Positions 41,438-50,537 of a stretch of 64,000 nucleotides of DNA are shown here, piece after piece. The DNA is taken from contig CAZQKW010000004.1 of assembly GCA_964594075.1 (NCBI GenBank), forward strand, positions 59,902 to 123,901, read 5' to 3'. The notes below the pieces were generated by a model. The model saw nothing but the letters and a program-made list of their open reading frames with translations. It was not told the DNA's origin and ran no database searches. The position numbers were made by a program, and so were the translations under genes. The stretch comes from CAZQKW01 sp964594075. Lineage in GTDB: Bacteria > Desulfobacterota > WTBG01 > CAIYCZ01. Each line of letters opens with the position of its first letter. The stretch's first letter is position 1.

Positions 41438-43369
41438 CTATTCATGCCCACTGCTCATAAGGCACAGCTTCATATCCTCCGCCGCATCGTCAAGCCCCAG
41501 TTCTTTCAGGGTTTCCGGATTCGGAATGCCGGTCTCCTTATCCCAGCCGCGCACTGCATAGTAATCTTCAAGCATGGTTTTAAATTTTTGCTTGTCCAGC
41601 ACCGCCCCATTAAATGCTCCGCCGCGTGTCGCCTCCTCTGCCCATTTGCCCTGCAGAAAGTCATCGTGCGTGCGTATGCCCTCGCGCACCAGAAAACATC
41701 GCTCAAGGGTATAAATTCTGTTTGCTATGGTGCGCAGCATCGGTTCATCAGCTTCCACCCCGGTTACCGCGGTATAGAGATCAGCCATGTCCTGAATGTT
41801 TATGCCGTGCCCATTATGGGACGTGTTGAACTTGCAGATTTGCAAAGCATCTGCCAGCGTATAGATGTCCTGAAAATAAACGGTTGAGGCAGCTTTGTCA
41901 TAGGAATCATGCTGGAGAACAGCGGCGGTGCCGAAGCGCCGCCGCGCTTCTTCTTCTGAAAGCAGTGCTTTCCCGCCCAACGGGATTTCTATCATATTAC
42001 TGCCGCGCAGATGGTCGCATCCCCGCGTCGCCGTAGCGAACGTCAAGGCAGTTCCCTTAAGCCCTCTGATATCAACCCCGCCCAGCACCATGCCTTTGCA
42101 GTAATTGAGCGATTGTTCCGCGCCTCTGCCGATGCGCTGCGCCGCCGTTACGGCTCCATCAGCCAGCACGGCGCCAAAGCCCTCGCGCCGCGCGATCAGC
42201 GGCACCATCGCAATCATGGACTCATAGTTTCCCCATTCAAAGGATCTGCCGCCGGTATCTTCCAAGGAGATAATGCCCTTCTCATACCATTCCATGACGT
42301 AGGACATGAGACAGCCGAAATCAAGCACATCAATCCCGTACTGGTTGCACAGTGAATAAATTTTAAACAGGGACGGCGCATAGGCGTTGCCGCAGGTAGG
42401 CCCATTGTATGAGGTGCACCCCTCGGGAATTTTCGTTCCCTTCAGTCCGGCATACGGCCCGTCTTTTACCTCCCAGCTCTTCATGCAGCCCACGCTGCAG
42501 GAGAAACAACTGTGCGATCCCGTGTAGAAATCCCGTTTGAGCGTTTCGCTGGTCACCTTCTCTGCGTCAGGCCACCCGCCCGCCTGCTTAAAATTTTGAA
42601 TTGCCAGCAGCCCCGACTCATTTTCTATGGCCAGCGGGCCTGCCATCCCGTAGGTGGCAAACATCTTGTAAAAGGGCGCATCGGTAATCTTTTTCTTTAT
42701 ACGCCTAACTGTGGATTTTAGTTTATCCGGGTGTGCAACTTCAATGGCGTGTGAACCGGCGCCTATGACCACTGCCTTGAGATTCTTTGAGCCCATGACT
42801 GCACCCATGCCGGTTCTGCCTGCAACATTGTATCCATGGATAATACAGGCAGTGCGCACCATATTTTCTCCTGCAGGGCCGATGCAAGCGGTGTGAATTT
42901 TTTGGCCTTTAAACTGTTTTTTCAGCGCCGCTTCGGTCTCATCGGTCGGCGTGCCCCACAGCCCGCGCGCATCTCTGATTTCGGCGCGTCCGTCATGGAC
43001 ATATAAAAAAATCGGGTGCTCTGCCGCGCCCTGAATAAGGACATGGTCAAACCCGGCACGTTTAAGATGAACGCTGAAAAACCCGCCAAAATTTGCATCG
43101 CCAAGGATGCCGGTAAGAGGCGATTTTGCGCTCACCGTGCAGCGCGGACTTGAAGGTGCAGCGGTTCCGGTGACGGGGCTGGTGCCAAAGATAAGGACAT
43201 TCTGCGGCGACAAGGGGTCAACGCCGGGCCTTACCAGTGTATATAAAAAATAAGAATTGATGCCCCGTCCCCCGATAAACCGGTGCGCAAGGGATTCATC
43301 CAAGGCCTCAGTGCGTATTGACCCGGCCGTTAAATCAACGCGCAAAATTTTGCCTGTCCACCCATGCAT
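41438..43369 (-). CDS. aor: Aldehyde ferredoxin oxidoreductase
   Basis: 643 residues, full length for the family. N-terminal GKILRVDLTAGSI and FIGGRGINSYFLY, the GTSPVTGTAAPSSPRCTVSAKSPLTG pterin-binding loop, the [4Fe-4S] ligands C288-x2-C291-x3-C295 plus Cys512 in LQICKFN, and GAVMGSKNLKAVVI are all present. It binds tungsten-bispyranopterin and oxidises aldehydes to acids with ferredoxin as acceptor. AAGGAAT lies before the ATG. It converges on the reductase operon with a repeat between; no MoaD-like gene is adjacent. Confidence 0.93.
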   Translation of the reverse strand: MHGWTGKILRVDLTAGSIRTEALDESLAHRFIGGRGINSYFLYTLVRPGVDPLSPQNVLIFGTSPVTGTAAPSSPRCTVSAKSPLTGILGDANFGGFFSVHLKRAGFDHVLIQGAAEHPIFLYVHDGRAEIRDARGLWGTPTDETEAALKKQFKGQKIHTACIGPAGENMVRTACIIHGYNVAGRTGMGAVMGSKNLKAVVIGAGSHAIEVAHPDKLKSTVRRIKKKITDAPFYKMFATYGMAGPLAIENESGLLAIQNFKQAGGWPDAEKVTSETLKRDFYTGSHSCFSCSVGCMKSWEVKDGPYAGLKGTKIPEGCTSYNGPTCGNAYAPSLFKIYSLCNQYGIDVLDFGCLMSYVMEWYEKGIISLEDTGGRSFEWGNYESMIAMVPLIARREGFGAVLADGAVTAAQRIGRGAEQSLNYCKGMVLGGVDIRGLKGTALTFATATRGCDHLRGSNMIEIPLGGKALLSEEEARRRFGTAAVLQHDSYDKAASTVYFQDIYTLADALQICKFNTSHNGHGINIQDMADLYTAVTGVEADEPMLRTIANRIYTLERCFLVREGIRTHDDFLQGKWAEEATRGGAFNGAVLDKQKFKTMLEDYYAVRGWDKETGIPNPETLKELGLDDAAEDMKLCLMSSGHE

Positions 43370-43480
43370 AATAATTCCTTAAAATGACCAATAGTCTCAT
43401 TGCCGACACAGAATCTCAATCAGAACAGGTTGGAGGAAGCCTGATGGAGAGCCAGTGTGATCTGCGAGCAAAAATGTCAG

Positions 43481-44398
43481 CTACATTCCTCGCATAAACT
43501 TCTCTGCATCAAGCGCTGCCATGCAGCCCATGCCGGCGGAGGTCACTGCCTGTTTGTAAACGGGATCGGTTACATCGCCGGCCGCAAAAACACCGGCAAT
43601 ATTTGTGGCCGCGCCGCAGCGGGTAATTATGTATCCCTTTTCATCCATCTCCACCTGGCCCTGAAAGAGTTCGGTATTAGGCTTGTGGCCGATCGCAATA
43701 AAAATTCCATCGCTCGGTTTAAAGTGTGTTGCGCCGGTCTTGAGATTTTTTATGACGGCTCCCGTCACGCTGCCTTTTTCCACATCCTGAATATCCTCAA
43801 CAACCGAATCCCATATAAACGTAATATTCTTAATCGCAAATGCCCGTTGCTGCATGATCTGAGAGGCGCGAAGCTTGTCGCGGCGGTGCACGACCGTCAC
43901 CGAGGAGGCCAAGTTGCTCAAAAATATCGCTTCCTCAAGCGCGGTATCGCCGCCGCCGACAACGATAATGTCTTTTTTTCGAAAAAAGAATCCATCGCAG
44001 GTGGCACACACTGACACCCCGCGGCCCATGAGTTTTTTTTCAGAGGGAAGCCCCAGCAGACGGGCTGAAGCGCCGGTGGCAATAATTAAGCACTCGGTTT
44101 CCAGCGTTTCTTCCTCGCAAAAAATACTAAACGGCCGTTTCCAAAGATTTACCCCGGTTACCGCCCCGGATTTAAATTCAGCGCCAAATCGCGCTGCCTG
44201 AGCTTTCATATCGGCCATAAGTTTCGGGCCGTCAATGCCATCAGGGTATCCCGGCCAATTTTCAACCACCGTGGTGAGCGTAAGCTGCCCGCCCGGCTCC
44301 AGACCTTCAATGACCAGAGGATTGAACTGTGCCCGGGCTGCATAAATTGCCGCAGTTAGTCCGGCGGGACCTGATCCGATAATGATAAGCTGTCTCAT
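43481..44398 (-). CDS. trxB: Thioredoxin reductase
   Basis: 305 residues, low-molecular-weight type. FAD site GSGPAGLTAAIYAAR, redox pair C131-A-T-C134 (CATCDGFFF), NADPH site VVGGGDTALEEAIFLSN with HRRDKLRAS, and C-terminal GVFAAGDVTDPVYKQAVTSAGMGCMAA. All catalytic elements are intact. It would reduce thioredoxin in the cytoplasm. The downstream half of a two-gene set with the lytic transglycosylase 17 bases upstream. Confidence 0.95.
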   Translation of the reverse strand: MRQLIIIGSGPAGLTAAIYAARAQFNPLVIEGLEPGGQLTLTTVVENWPGYPDGIDGPKLMADMKAQAARFGAEFKSGAVTGVNLWKRPFSIFCEEETLETECLIIATGASARLLGLPSEKKLMGRGVSVCATCDGFFFRKKDIIVVGGGDTALEEAIFLSNLASSVTVVHRRDKLRASQIMQQRAFAIKNITFIWDSVVEDIQDVEKGSVTGAVIKNLKTGATHFKPSDGIFIAIGHKPNTELFQGQVEMDEKGYIITRCGAATNIAGVFAAGDVTDPVYKQAVTSAGMGCMAALDAEKFMRGM

Positions 44399-44415
44399 AA
44401 AAATTCTCCGCTTAT

Positions 44416-45378
44416 TTATGGTGATGACGCATTATTCTGGCTTTCCGTCAGCTTCGCATTTAAATGATATAAAAATTTATCTGCATGCTTGCGTGGAATG
44501 AAGAGCGTATGGGTGCCGTCAGGAAGATAATAGCCGCGCAGCTCCGGATTGAGGTCGCGTATGGTTTTAAAGGTTGTCTGGGCTGCGTCAGCGATGATTT
44601 TTATATGGACTGGTTTCGGACACGAGAAGGTAACCTCCTGGATATCCAGGGGGCGGTAATATTCTGAATCTGGCAGGTCAAAGCCATACCGGACCGGATC
44701 GGAGAGGATAATTTTGATGGCAAAAATCCGGAATAAATATTGTTCTGTTTCCTCCGGCAGGTCAAGATCAAAATAATCTCTGACCCCCTGCTCAGCTATT
44801 TCCTGTTCCACCCGCTCCTCGCCGCAGTTATATGCCGCAATGGCAAGCGTCCATTTTCCGAATCGTTCATGAAGCGAAAGAAGATATTCGAAGGCGGCAT
44901 TCGTTGATTTCGGAAAGCTGTATCGCTCGTCAATCCGGTCTTGCTTTTTCAGACCAAAACGCCTGCCGGTATCTTCTATAAACTGCCAGAACCCGGCAGC
45001 CCCCTTCGGCGAAAGCGACGTGGGATAAAAATCACTCTCGGCAACCGCCACATATTTGATGTCATCCGGCATCTGATAGTGCTTAAGGCGTGCCTCAATA
45101 TAGGGGAAATATCGTCTGCTGCGCTTGAGCCAGAGAATTACCTGAGACTGCTTGCCCAGCGATAAAAGAAACTCCCGGTCAAGCCGTTCCCAAATGTCAT
45201 CACGTTCAAGCGGCACCCGTTCACCGCAAAACGTAAGGCTGCGGGGTGTCTGAAACTGCACAAGATAAGGCTTCTGGATCGTTTTTTGCTCCTCGCCTGC
45301 TGACGCAGGTGCCGGCAAAAAACCGCCTAAGATTAAGAGAAAACTGCAAAATAAAGCGTATTTAATTATTCCATTCAT
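44416..45378 (-). CDS. MltD-like lytic transglycosylase
   Basis: 320 residues. A signal peptide ends PASAG. The SLT domain carries the catalytic Glu114 in AVAESDFYP, the SPKGAAGFWQFIEDTGRRFGL motif and AIAAYNCGEERV. It lacks typical LysM repeats; the C-terminal 60 residues (IKIIADAAQTTFKTIRDLNPELRGYYLPDGTHTLFIPRKH) form a LysM-like module as in MltD. It would cleave peptidoglycan glycosidic bonds in the periplasm. Gene order with trxB looks incidental. Confidence 0.9.
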   Translation of the reverse strand: MNGIIKYALFCSFLLILGGFLPAPASAGEEQKTIQKPYLVQFQTPRSLTFCGERVPLERDDIWERLDREFLLSLGKQSQVILWLKRSRRYFPYIEARLKHYQMPDDIKYVAVAESDFYPTSLSPKGAAGFWQFIEDTGRRFGLKKQDRIDERYSFPKSTNAAFEYLLSLHERFGKWTLAIAAYNCGEERVEQEIAEQGVRDYFDLDLPEETEQYLFRIFAIKIILSDPVRYGFDLPDSEYYRPLDIQEVTFSCPKPVHIKIIADAAQTTFKTIRDLNPELRGYYLPDGTHTLFIPRKHADKFLYHLNAKLTESQNNASSP

Positions 45379-45568
45379 AAAAAACCGTTTCCGTTTGATT
45401 CGCGTATGCGGTGCAGTCCCGCACCGATGGTATTCTTATCACAGACGCTGGGTTCTTACAAAAGATTTTGGACGTCTGGCCGGAATCCATTTCACTTGAT
45501 TTTATCGTGCAGCTTTGGTAGGTATGCTATTTTAGCTCAGTATAACAAACAACGTAACAGGGAGGAAT

Positions 45569-45700
45569 ATGGCTCGTTCAAAAAGAAAACAGGTTCTTAA
45601 ACGACATAAACATGAACTTAAACGCAAACGGCGCTGGGAAAAAGCCCGGGCAGGCGCACAAAAACAAACTGCGCCTGCGCAAACACCGGCAAGCTCATAG
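45569..45700 (+). CDS. Tiny highly basic protein (43 aa)
   Basis: ATG at 45569 after GGGAGG; stop TAG at 45698-45700. Starts MARSKRKQVLKRHKHELKRKRRWEKARAG and ends in an Ala/Pro/Gln tail. Sixteen Lys/Arg in 29 residues suggest binding to rRNA or the ribosome. No family is recognised firmly. It lies between the transglycosylase start and the YfgM-like gene, with the only transcription from this strand nearby. Confidence 0.6.
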   Translation: MARSKRKQVLKRHKHELKRKRRWEKARAGAQKQTAPAQTPASS

Positions 45701-45755
45701 CTGATGTTAACCGCCCCGGTGCAATTTTTTGGACAATCTTGATATGCCTGCTGAT

Positions 45756-46511
45756 TTACGGTGCAGGTTTTTGCTCGGGCGCGGCAGCGGGCGATGAACA
45801 GAATTCAGAAGCCCCGATGCGAGCAGTTTCCGCAAAGGATGACGAAGGATATTTGTCAACAAATTCTTTGTAACAGGCACAGGCTTTTTCTCGTTCGCCG
45901 AGTGCCGCGTGACTCCGCGCAAGATTCAATAATGCCATTATCGCGAGCGCTTCGCCAGCCTCGTTCTTCTGTTTTTCAAACCACTCGCGTGCCTGTTTAT
46001 AATCACCCCGCCGTTCATATACATATCCTATTCCTTCATAGGCTGCAGGCCGCAGGTAGTTCTGCTCGCGGCTGGTTTTTTTCAAAAACTCCTGATAAAA
46101 CCCCAGTGCGTCATCGTCTTTTTTCAGCTCATAGCTGCACGCTCCTGCGTAAAACAGCGCTGTTGTGCCGGCGGTCGTTTGCGGATACTGCTCGATTATT
46201 TTTTTAAATTGCTGCAGCGCCTCCTGATAATGCGTGCCTTGCGCCGGCTGTGCATCTGTGCCGGCTGCCGGCTTTTCATTGCTGTTAAAGCGGTCCATAG
46301 CGGCAAAAAAAAGCACATAGGCTTCTTGTTCTGCCTGAACTCTTTGGTATTGCCACAGCCCGATGCCCGCCGCAACAACCAGGACGATTAACCCCACCGC
46401 CGCCACTTGTCTGAAATGAAGCGTTATAAAATCCTGCAGTTGTCGCCATGCTACCAAAATTTTCCCTGGTTCAATAATGTCCAATTCCTTTGCTGATTTA
46501 CGTCTCGGCAT
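45756..46511 (-). CDS. YfgM-like TPR membrane protein
   Basis: 251 residues. A single membrane helix (about 37-56, VAAVGLIVLVVAAGIGLW) follows a positively charged cytoplasmic N-terminus; the periplasmic part carries four TPR-like repeats (YQEALQQFKKIIEQYPQ, ALGFYQEFLKKTS, YKQAREWFEKQ). This is the arrangement of YfgM, the ancillary SecYEG subunit. A coupled role in export chaperoning is likely but unproven. The C-terminus ends APEQKPAP. Confidence 0.8.
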   Translation of the reverse strand: MPRRKSAKELDIIEPGKILVAWRQLQDFITLHFRQVAAVGLIVLVVAAGIGLWQYQRVQAEQEAYVLFFAAMDRFNSNEKPAAGTDAQPAQGTHYQEALQQFKKIIEQYPQTTAGTTALFYAGACSYELKKDDDALGFYQEFLKKTSREQNYLRPAAYEGIGYVYERRGDYKQAREWFEKQKNEAGEALAIMALLNLARSHAALGEREKACACYKEFVDKYPSSSFAETARIGASEFCSSPAAAPEQKPAP

Positions 46512-46615
46512 TTCCTGCTTCCTTTCTGTTCTCCGTTATAGCCAACATTTTCCCGCACGCCTACTTTATTTTGTGGATTCGTGCCATTTTTAAAATGCGC
46601 CAACGCAACGGTTTT

Positions 46616-47170
46616 TCATGAGCCGCCATTAACATATGCGCGCAGCGCGTGAATCTTCTTTTCACCAAGACCCGGAATGTTGCATAATTCCTCAATATCC
46701 TTTATCCTGCCGTGTCTCGCTCGATAGGCAACAATGGCCTGGGCGGTCTGCGTGCCCACGCCAGGAATCAGTTCCAATTCATCAACCGACGCGGTATTGA
46801 TATCAAGCGGCAAGAAAAAATTTAAGCGGGCCGCAGCCGCCATCTCGGTTATTTCCCAGGAATATTCAGATGGTTGCCCGGTGTTAAAGAGTATTTTCGT
46901 GCCGCTGGGAACACGGGCGGTCGGCAGATGTTGGGCATTATCCACGACGCCGGCTGCCTCCAGCACATCGCATACCCGCTGCGCCGAAGAAAAACTATAA
47001 AAACCTGCGCGGGCGCCAATACCCCGTATTTCATAGACTGCTGCGGCATCAGGGATGTTGAGCGGCGTCGGGACCGCGCGCGCGCTGTATAATTTCACCA
47101 CCCCGCATAAAAACGTAACCGCCAGAATGCAGAAAATTACGGCGAGCTGTTGCGTGTGGTAGGGTCTCAT
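46616..47170 (-). CDS. ComEA-like helix-hairpin-helix protein
   Basis: 184 residues with an N-terminal membrane anchor (about 9-27), a SLBB/beta-type middle and a C-terminal pair of helix-hairpin-helix motifs (LDINTASVDELELIPGVGTQTAQAIVAYRARHG, then LCNIPGLGEKKIHALRAYV), the DNA-binding part of ComEA. Possible DNA uptake receptor. It overlaps cimA by 4 bases (ATGA), so it is translated from the same mRNA. Confidence 0.88.
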   Translation of the reverse strand: MRPYHTQQLAVIFCILAVTFLCGVVKLYSARAVPTPLNIPDAAAVYEIRGIGARAGFYSFSSAQRVCDVLEAAGVVDNAQHLPTARVPSGTKILFNTGQPSEYSWEITEMAAAARLNFFLPLDINTASVDELELIPGVGTQTAQAIVAYRARHGRIKDIEELCNIPGLGEKKIHALRAYVNGGS

Positions 47171-48753
47171 GCGGAAGAATTACCGTGCCCGCGCTGATCC
47201 TTGAACAGCTTATAGGTAATGCTGTCGGTGAGCGCCTGCCAGCTTGCCTCAATTATATTTTCCGATACGCCGACCGTGCCCCAGGTATCAGATTTGTCCC
47301 CGGATTCAACCAGCACCCGCACCCGGGCCGCTGTTCCATGAATACCGGGAAGCACCCGAACCTTATAATCAACCAGGGAAACATCTTTGAGCTGGGGATA
47401 GAATTTTTCAAGCGCTTTGCGCAATGCGTTGTCAAGCGCATTGACCGGACCGTTGCCCATGGCCGCCGTGTGCTCCACCGTGCCCCCCACCTGCACCATA
47501 ATGGTAGCCTCAGATTGGGCTTCTTCATCTTCCCGTTTTTCGTTGATAACGCGAAACCCGACCAGATCAAAAAACCGCTTCTTCATCCCCAGCGCTTTGC
47601 GCATCTGCAATTCAAAGGATGCCTCGGCGCCTTCATATTGATATCCCTCGCGCTCGCGCTGCTTCAATTCGGTTAAAATATGCTGCACAATGGGATCGCT
47701 GCTTGATAGATCAATGTTAAACTCTTTTGCTTTCTGCAAAATAGTGCTTTTGCCCGCCTGGTCGGACACCAGAATGCGCTGTGTATTGCCGACCGCTTCC
47801 GGCGGAATGTGCTCATAGGTTGCAGGATGCTTTTTTACCGCGCTCACATGAACGCCAGCCTTATGGGCAAAGGCGCTGCTGCCAACAAACGGTTGATGTT
47901 TAACCGGCGGCTGATTGGTCAATTCATACACAAAGCGGGATACGGCATATAGCTTTTTCAAGTTCTCATCGCTGATGCAGGGAATGCCTAACTTCAGTTT
48001 GAGATTGGGAATTATGGAACACAAATTCGCATTCCCGCACCGCTCGCCGTAGCCGTTGATACTGCCCTGCACCTGGCTGCAACCGCTCTGCACCGCAATC
48101 AGGGTATTGGCTACCGCCACATCACCGTCATTGTGGGCGTGAATGCCCAGCGGCACATTCGTTGACTGTCTGACCGCGCCGACTATCTCTTGTATTTCAT
48201 GGGGCAGGGTGCCGCCATTGGTGTCGCATAAAATGATGCCGTCTGCTCCGCCGGCTGCCGCATGTTCTAACACTTTAAGGGCATAGCTCCGGTTGGCCTT
48301 GAATCCGTCAAAAAAATGCTCGGCATCAAAAAACACCTCGCGGACATGCTGCTTCAGGTAGCGCAGAGAATTCTCCACCAGCAGCAGATTGTCTTCAAGC
48401 GTTGTCCTGAGCACATCGCGGACATGGATGTCCCAGGCTTTACCAAAAATAGTAACCGCGCCGGTGTGTGCAGCAATGAGGTCTTTGATGTTTTTATCGT
48501 GGGCTATTTCGCAACCCGGTCGCGCCGTGCTGCCAAAGGCTGTCACCACCGCTTTCTTGAGCCGGTATAATGTAATCTCACGGAAATATTCATAGTCGGT
48601 TGAATTTGAACTGGGCCACCCGGCTTCAATGTAGTGCACCCCCAACTCGTCGAGCTTCTGCGTGATGCGCACCTTGTCTTCAAGGGAAAAGGCGATGTCC
48701 TCGGCCTGATTTCCTTCGCGCAGCGTGGTGTCGTATAAAATAACGTTACGCAT
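47167..48753 (-). CDS. cimA: (R)-citramalate synthase
   Basis: 528 residues from the ATG at 48753, with GGAAGGTGA upstream; a GTG seven codons earlier lacks this. The catalytic TIM barrel has YDTTLREGNQAEDIAFS and GIHAHNDGDVAVANTLIAV, followed by the LeuA dimerisation/allosteric domain (VSLVDYKVRVLPG, ATIMVQVGG). Length and DTTLREG-N rather than DGEQ support CimA, which condenses pyruvate and acetyl-CoA to citramalate, an isoleucine route. It follows lysC by 34 bases. Confidence 0.9.
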   Translation of the reverse strand: MRNVILYDTTLREGNQAEDIAFSLEDKVRITQKLDELGVHYIEAGWPSSNSTDYEYFREITLYRLKKAVVTAFGSTARPGCEIAHDKNIKDLIAAHTGAVTIFGKAWDIHVRDVLRTTLEDNLLLVENSLRYLKQHVREVFFDAEHFFDGFKANRSYALKVLEHAAAGGADGIILCDTNGGTLPHEIQEIVGAVRQSTNVPLGIHAHNDGDVAVANTLIAVQSGCSQVQGSINGYGERCGNANLCSIIPNLKLKLGIPCISDENLKKLYAVSRFVYELTNQPPVKHQPFVGSSAFAHKAGVHVSAVKKHPATYEHIPPEAVGNTQRILVSDQAGKSTILQKAKEFNIDLSSSDPIVQHILTELKQREREGYQYEGAEASFELQMRKALGMKKRFFDLVGFRVINEKREDEEAQSEATIMVQVGGTVEHTAAMGNGPVNALDNALRKALEKFYPQLKDVSLVDYKVRVLPGIHGTAARVRVLVESGDKSDTWGTVGVSENIIEASWQALTDSITYKLFKDQRGHGNSSA

Positions 48754-48787
48754 AGTGATCACCTTCCGGCGCACGGACCCCAGCCAA

Positions 48788-50029
48788 TCAGGTTTGCTCC
48801 TCGTCGGTCACGCCCAGCTTATCCAGTTCAAATGCCTGGTGCAGCACACGCACAGCCAGTTCCGTGTATTTTGCATCAATCACGCAGGAAATTTTAATCT
48901 CCGAGGTGCTGATCATCATAATATTGATTCCCTCGTCAGCCAGCACTTTGAACATTTTGGTGGCAACACCAGCATGGCTGCGCATGCCAACGCCCACAAT
49001 AGAGACTTTTGCTATATTTTCATCCACCGTAACATCCTGGCTGCCGATTTCTCCCGCAACCGCGCGCACAATTTCCAAAGCCTTTTTGCAGTCTGCCTTC
49101 GGCACGGTAAAGGTGAGATCGGTGTAGCCATCAGCGCTGACATTCTGAATGATCATGTCCACCACGATATTAGCCTCGGCAATGGGGCCAAAAATTTTAA
49201 AGGCGGTTCCGGGCCTGTCCGGCACTCGCATCACTGTGACCTTGGCTTCATTTTTATTGTAGGTTACCCCTGACACGACAACCTGTTCCATTTCTTCATC
49301 CTCCTTTGTTACTAAGGTTCCCGGCGCCTGCGTAAAACTGGAGAGAACATGAACCCGCACGCCATACTTTTTGGCAAATTCTACGGAACGGGTCTGCAGG
49401 ACTTTCGCGCCGAGGCTTGCCATCTCAAGCATTTCATCATAGCTTATTTTTTTCAGCTTGCGCGCTTCCGGACAGATCGCCGGGTCGGTGGTGTAAACAC
49501 CTTCAACATCCGTGTAGATTTCGCACACATCGGCATTGAGGGCTGCCGCCAGAGCCACTGCAGTGGTATCGGAGCCGCCGCGGCCCAGAGTGGTAATATT
49601 ATTATCTTCATCAACACCCTGAAACCCTGCCACGATAGCGATGCGTTTTTCTTTCAGCGCTTTCTGCAGCTCCTCGGTCTCGATTCTCAGAATGCGCGCT
49701 TTGCTGTATGCGCTATCCGTAACGATTTTCACCTGATAGCCTAAAAATGAAACCGCATCAACCTGAAGATTGTGCAGCGCCATTGACAGCAGCGCCACGG
49801 AGACTTGCTCGCCGGTGGAAACCAGCACATCATATTCGCGCTCGCTTGGCTGCGGGGTCATCTGTTTGGCAAGGTTCACCAGACGATCCGTCTCGCCGGC
49901 CATGGCCGAGACCACCACGACCACATCATTGCCCTGATTATAACAATCAACCACCCGCTGCGCCACCTTACGGATGCGCTCAATGTCGCCCACCGAGGTG
50001 CCGCCGTATTTTTGCACAACCAATGCCAC
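48788..50029 (-). CDS. lysC: Aspartate kinase
   Basis: 413 residues. The N-terminal kinase has LVVQKYGGTSVGDIERIR, GRGGSDTTAVALAAAL and YTDVEGVYTTDP. Two ACT domains follow from about residue 265 (GVTYNKNEAKVTVMRVPDRPGTAFKIFG and VGVGMRSHAGVATKMFKVLADEGINIMMISTSEIKISCVID), the site of Lys/Thr feedback. It starts the aspartate family pathway. Two bases after tsaE. Confidence 0.96.
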   Translation of the reverse strand: MALVVQKYGGTSVGDIERIRKVAQRVVDCYNQGNDVVVVVSAMAGETDRLVNLAKQMTPQPSEREYDVLVSTGEQVSVALLSMALHNLQVDAVSFLGYQVKIVTDSAYSKARILRIETEELQKALKEKRIAIVAGFQGVDEDNNITTLGRGGSDTTAVALAAALNADVCEIYTDVEGVYTTDPAICPEARKLKKISYDEMLEMASLGAKVLQTRSVEFAKKYGVRVHVLSSFTQAPGTLVTKEDEEMEQVVVSGVTYNKNEAKVTVMRVPDRPGTAFKIFGPIAEANIVVDMIIQNVSADGYTDLTFTVPKADCKKALEIVRAVAGEIGSQDVTVDENIAKVSIVGVGMRSHAGVATKMFKVLADEGINIMMISTSEIKISCVIDAKYTELAVRVLHQAFELDKLGVTDEEQT

Positions 50030-50031
50030 TC

Positions 50032-50514
50032 TTACCTACCTCCTTCTATAACAGGGATAACTCGCTGCAACATCGTTATATATCGTTCGCCGCTGGCGCT
50101 CAGGGTAATGCGCCTGCGACATTCATCCACATGCGCCAGATAAATCATAAAACGCTCAGCAGGCAGTGCCCCGGCCGCACGTTCTGCCCATTCAATGACG
50201 GTCACACCCGTGCCATACAGACATTCATAAAACCCCAGGTCATCTAATTCTGCCGGCTCCTTGATTCTGTATAAATCAAAATGATAAACGGGGATGCTGC
50301 CCGGAAATTCCTGTAAAAACGTAAACGTCGGACTTGCCACATCCTGTTCTGAAACTCCGGCAATGGCCGCAACCAGACCCTTTATGAAACAGGTCTTGCC
50401 CGTGCCCAGTTCCCCGGTGAGGCCTATGACACTCCCGGGAACCGCAACCCTGCCAATAATGCTGCCATAGCGAATGGTTTTCTGCGGGCTGTCTGAAAAA
50501 ATCGTTAATTCCAC
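50032..50514 (-). CDS. tsaE: tRNA threonylcarbamoyladenosine ATPase TsaE
   Basis: 160 residues with Walker A GELGTGKTCFIKGL near 35-48, VASPTFTFLQEF, VYHFDLYRI and VIEWAER. TsaE works with TsaB and TsaD to make t6A in tRNA. It is in the usual position between nnrDE and lysC, with 23 bases between it and the upstream gene. Confidence 0.96.
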   Translation of the reverse strand: MELTIFSDSPQKTIRYGSIIGRVAVPGSVIGLTGELGTGKTCFIKGLVAAIAGVSEQDVASPTFTFLQEFPGSIPVYHFDLYRIKEPAELDDLGFYECLYGTGVTVIEWAERAAGALPAERFMIYLAHVDECRRRITLSASGERYITMLQRVIPVIEGGR

Positions 50515-50537
50515 GCTGCTGTATCTGTAGGCGTCGG

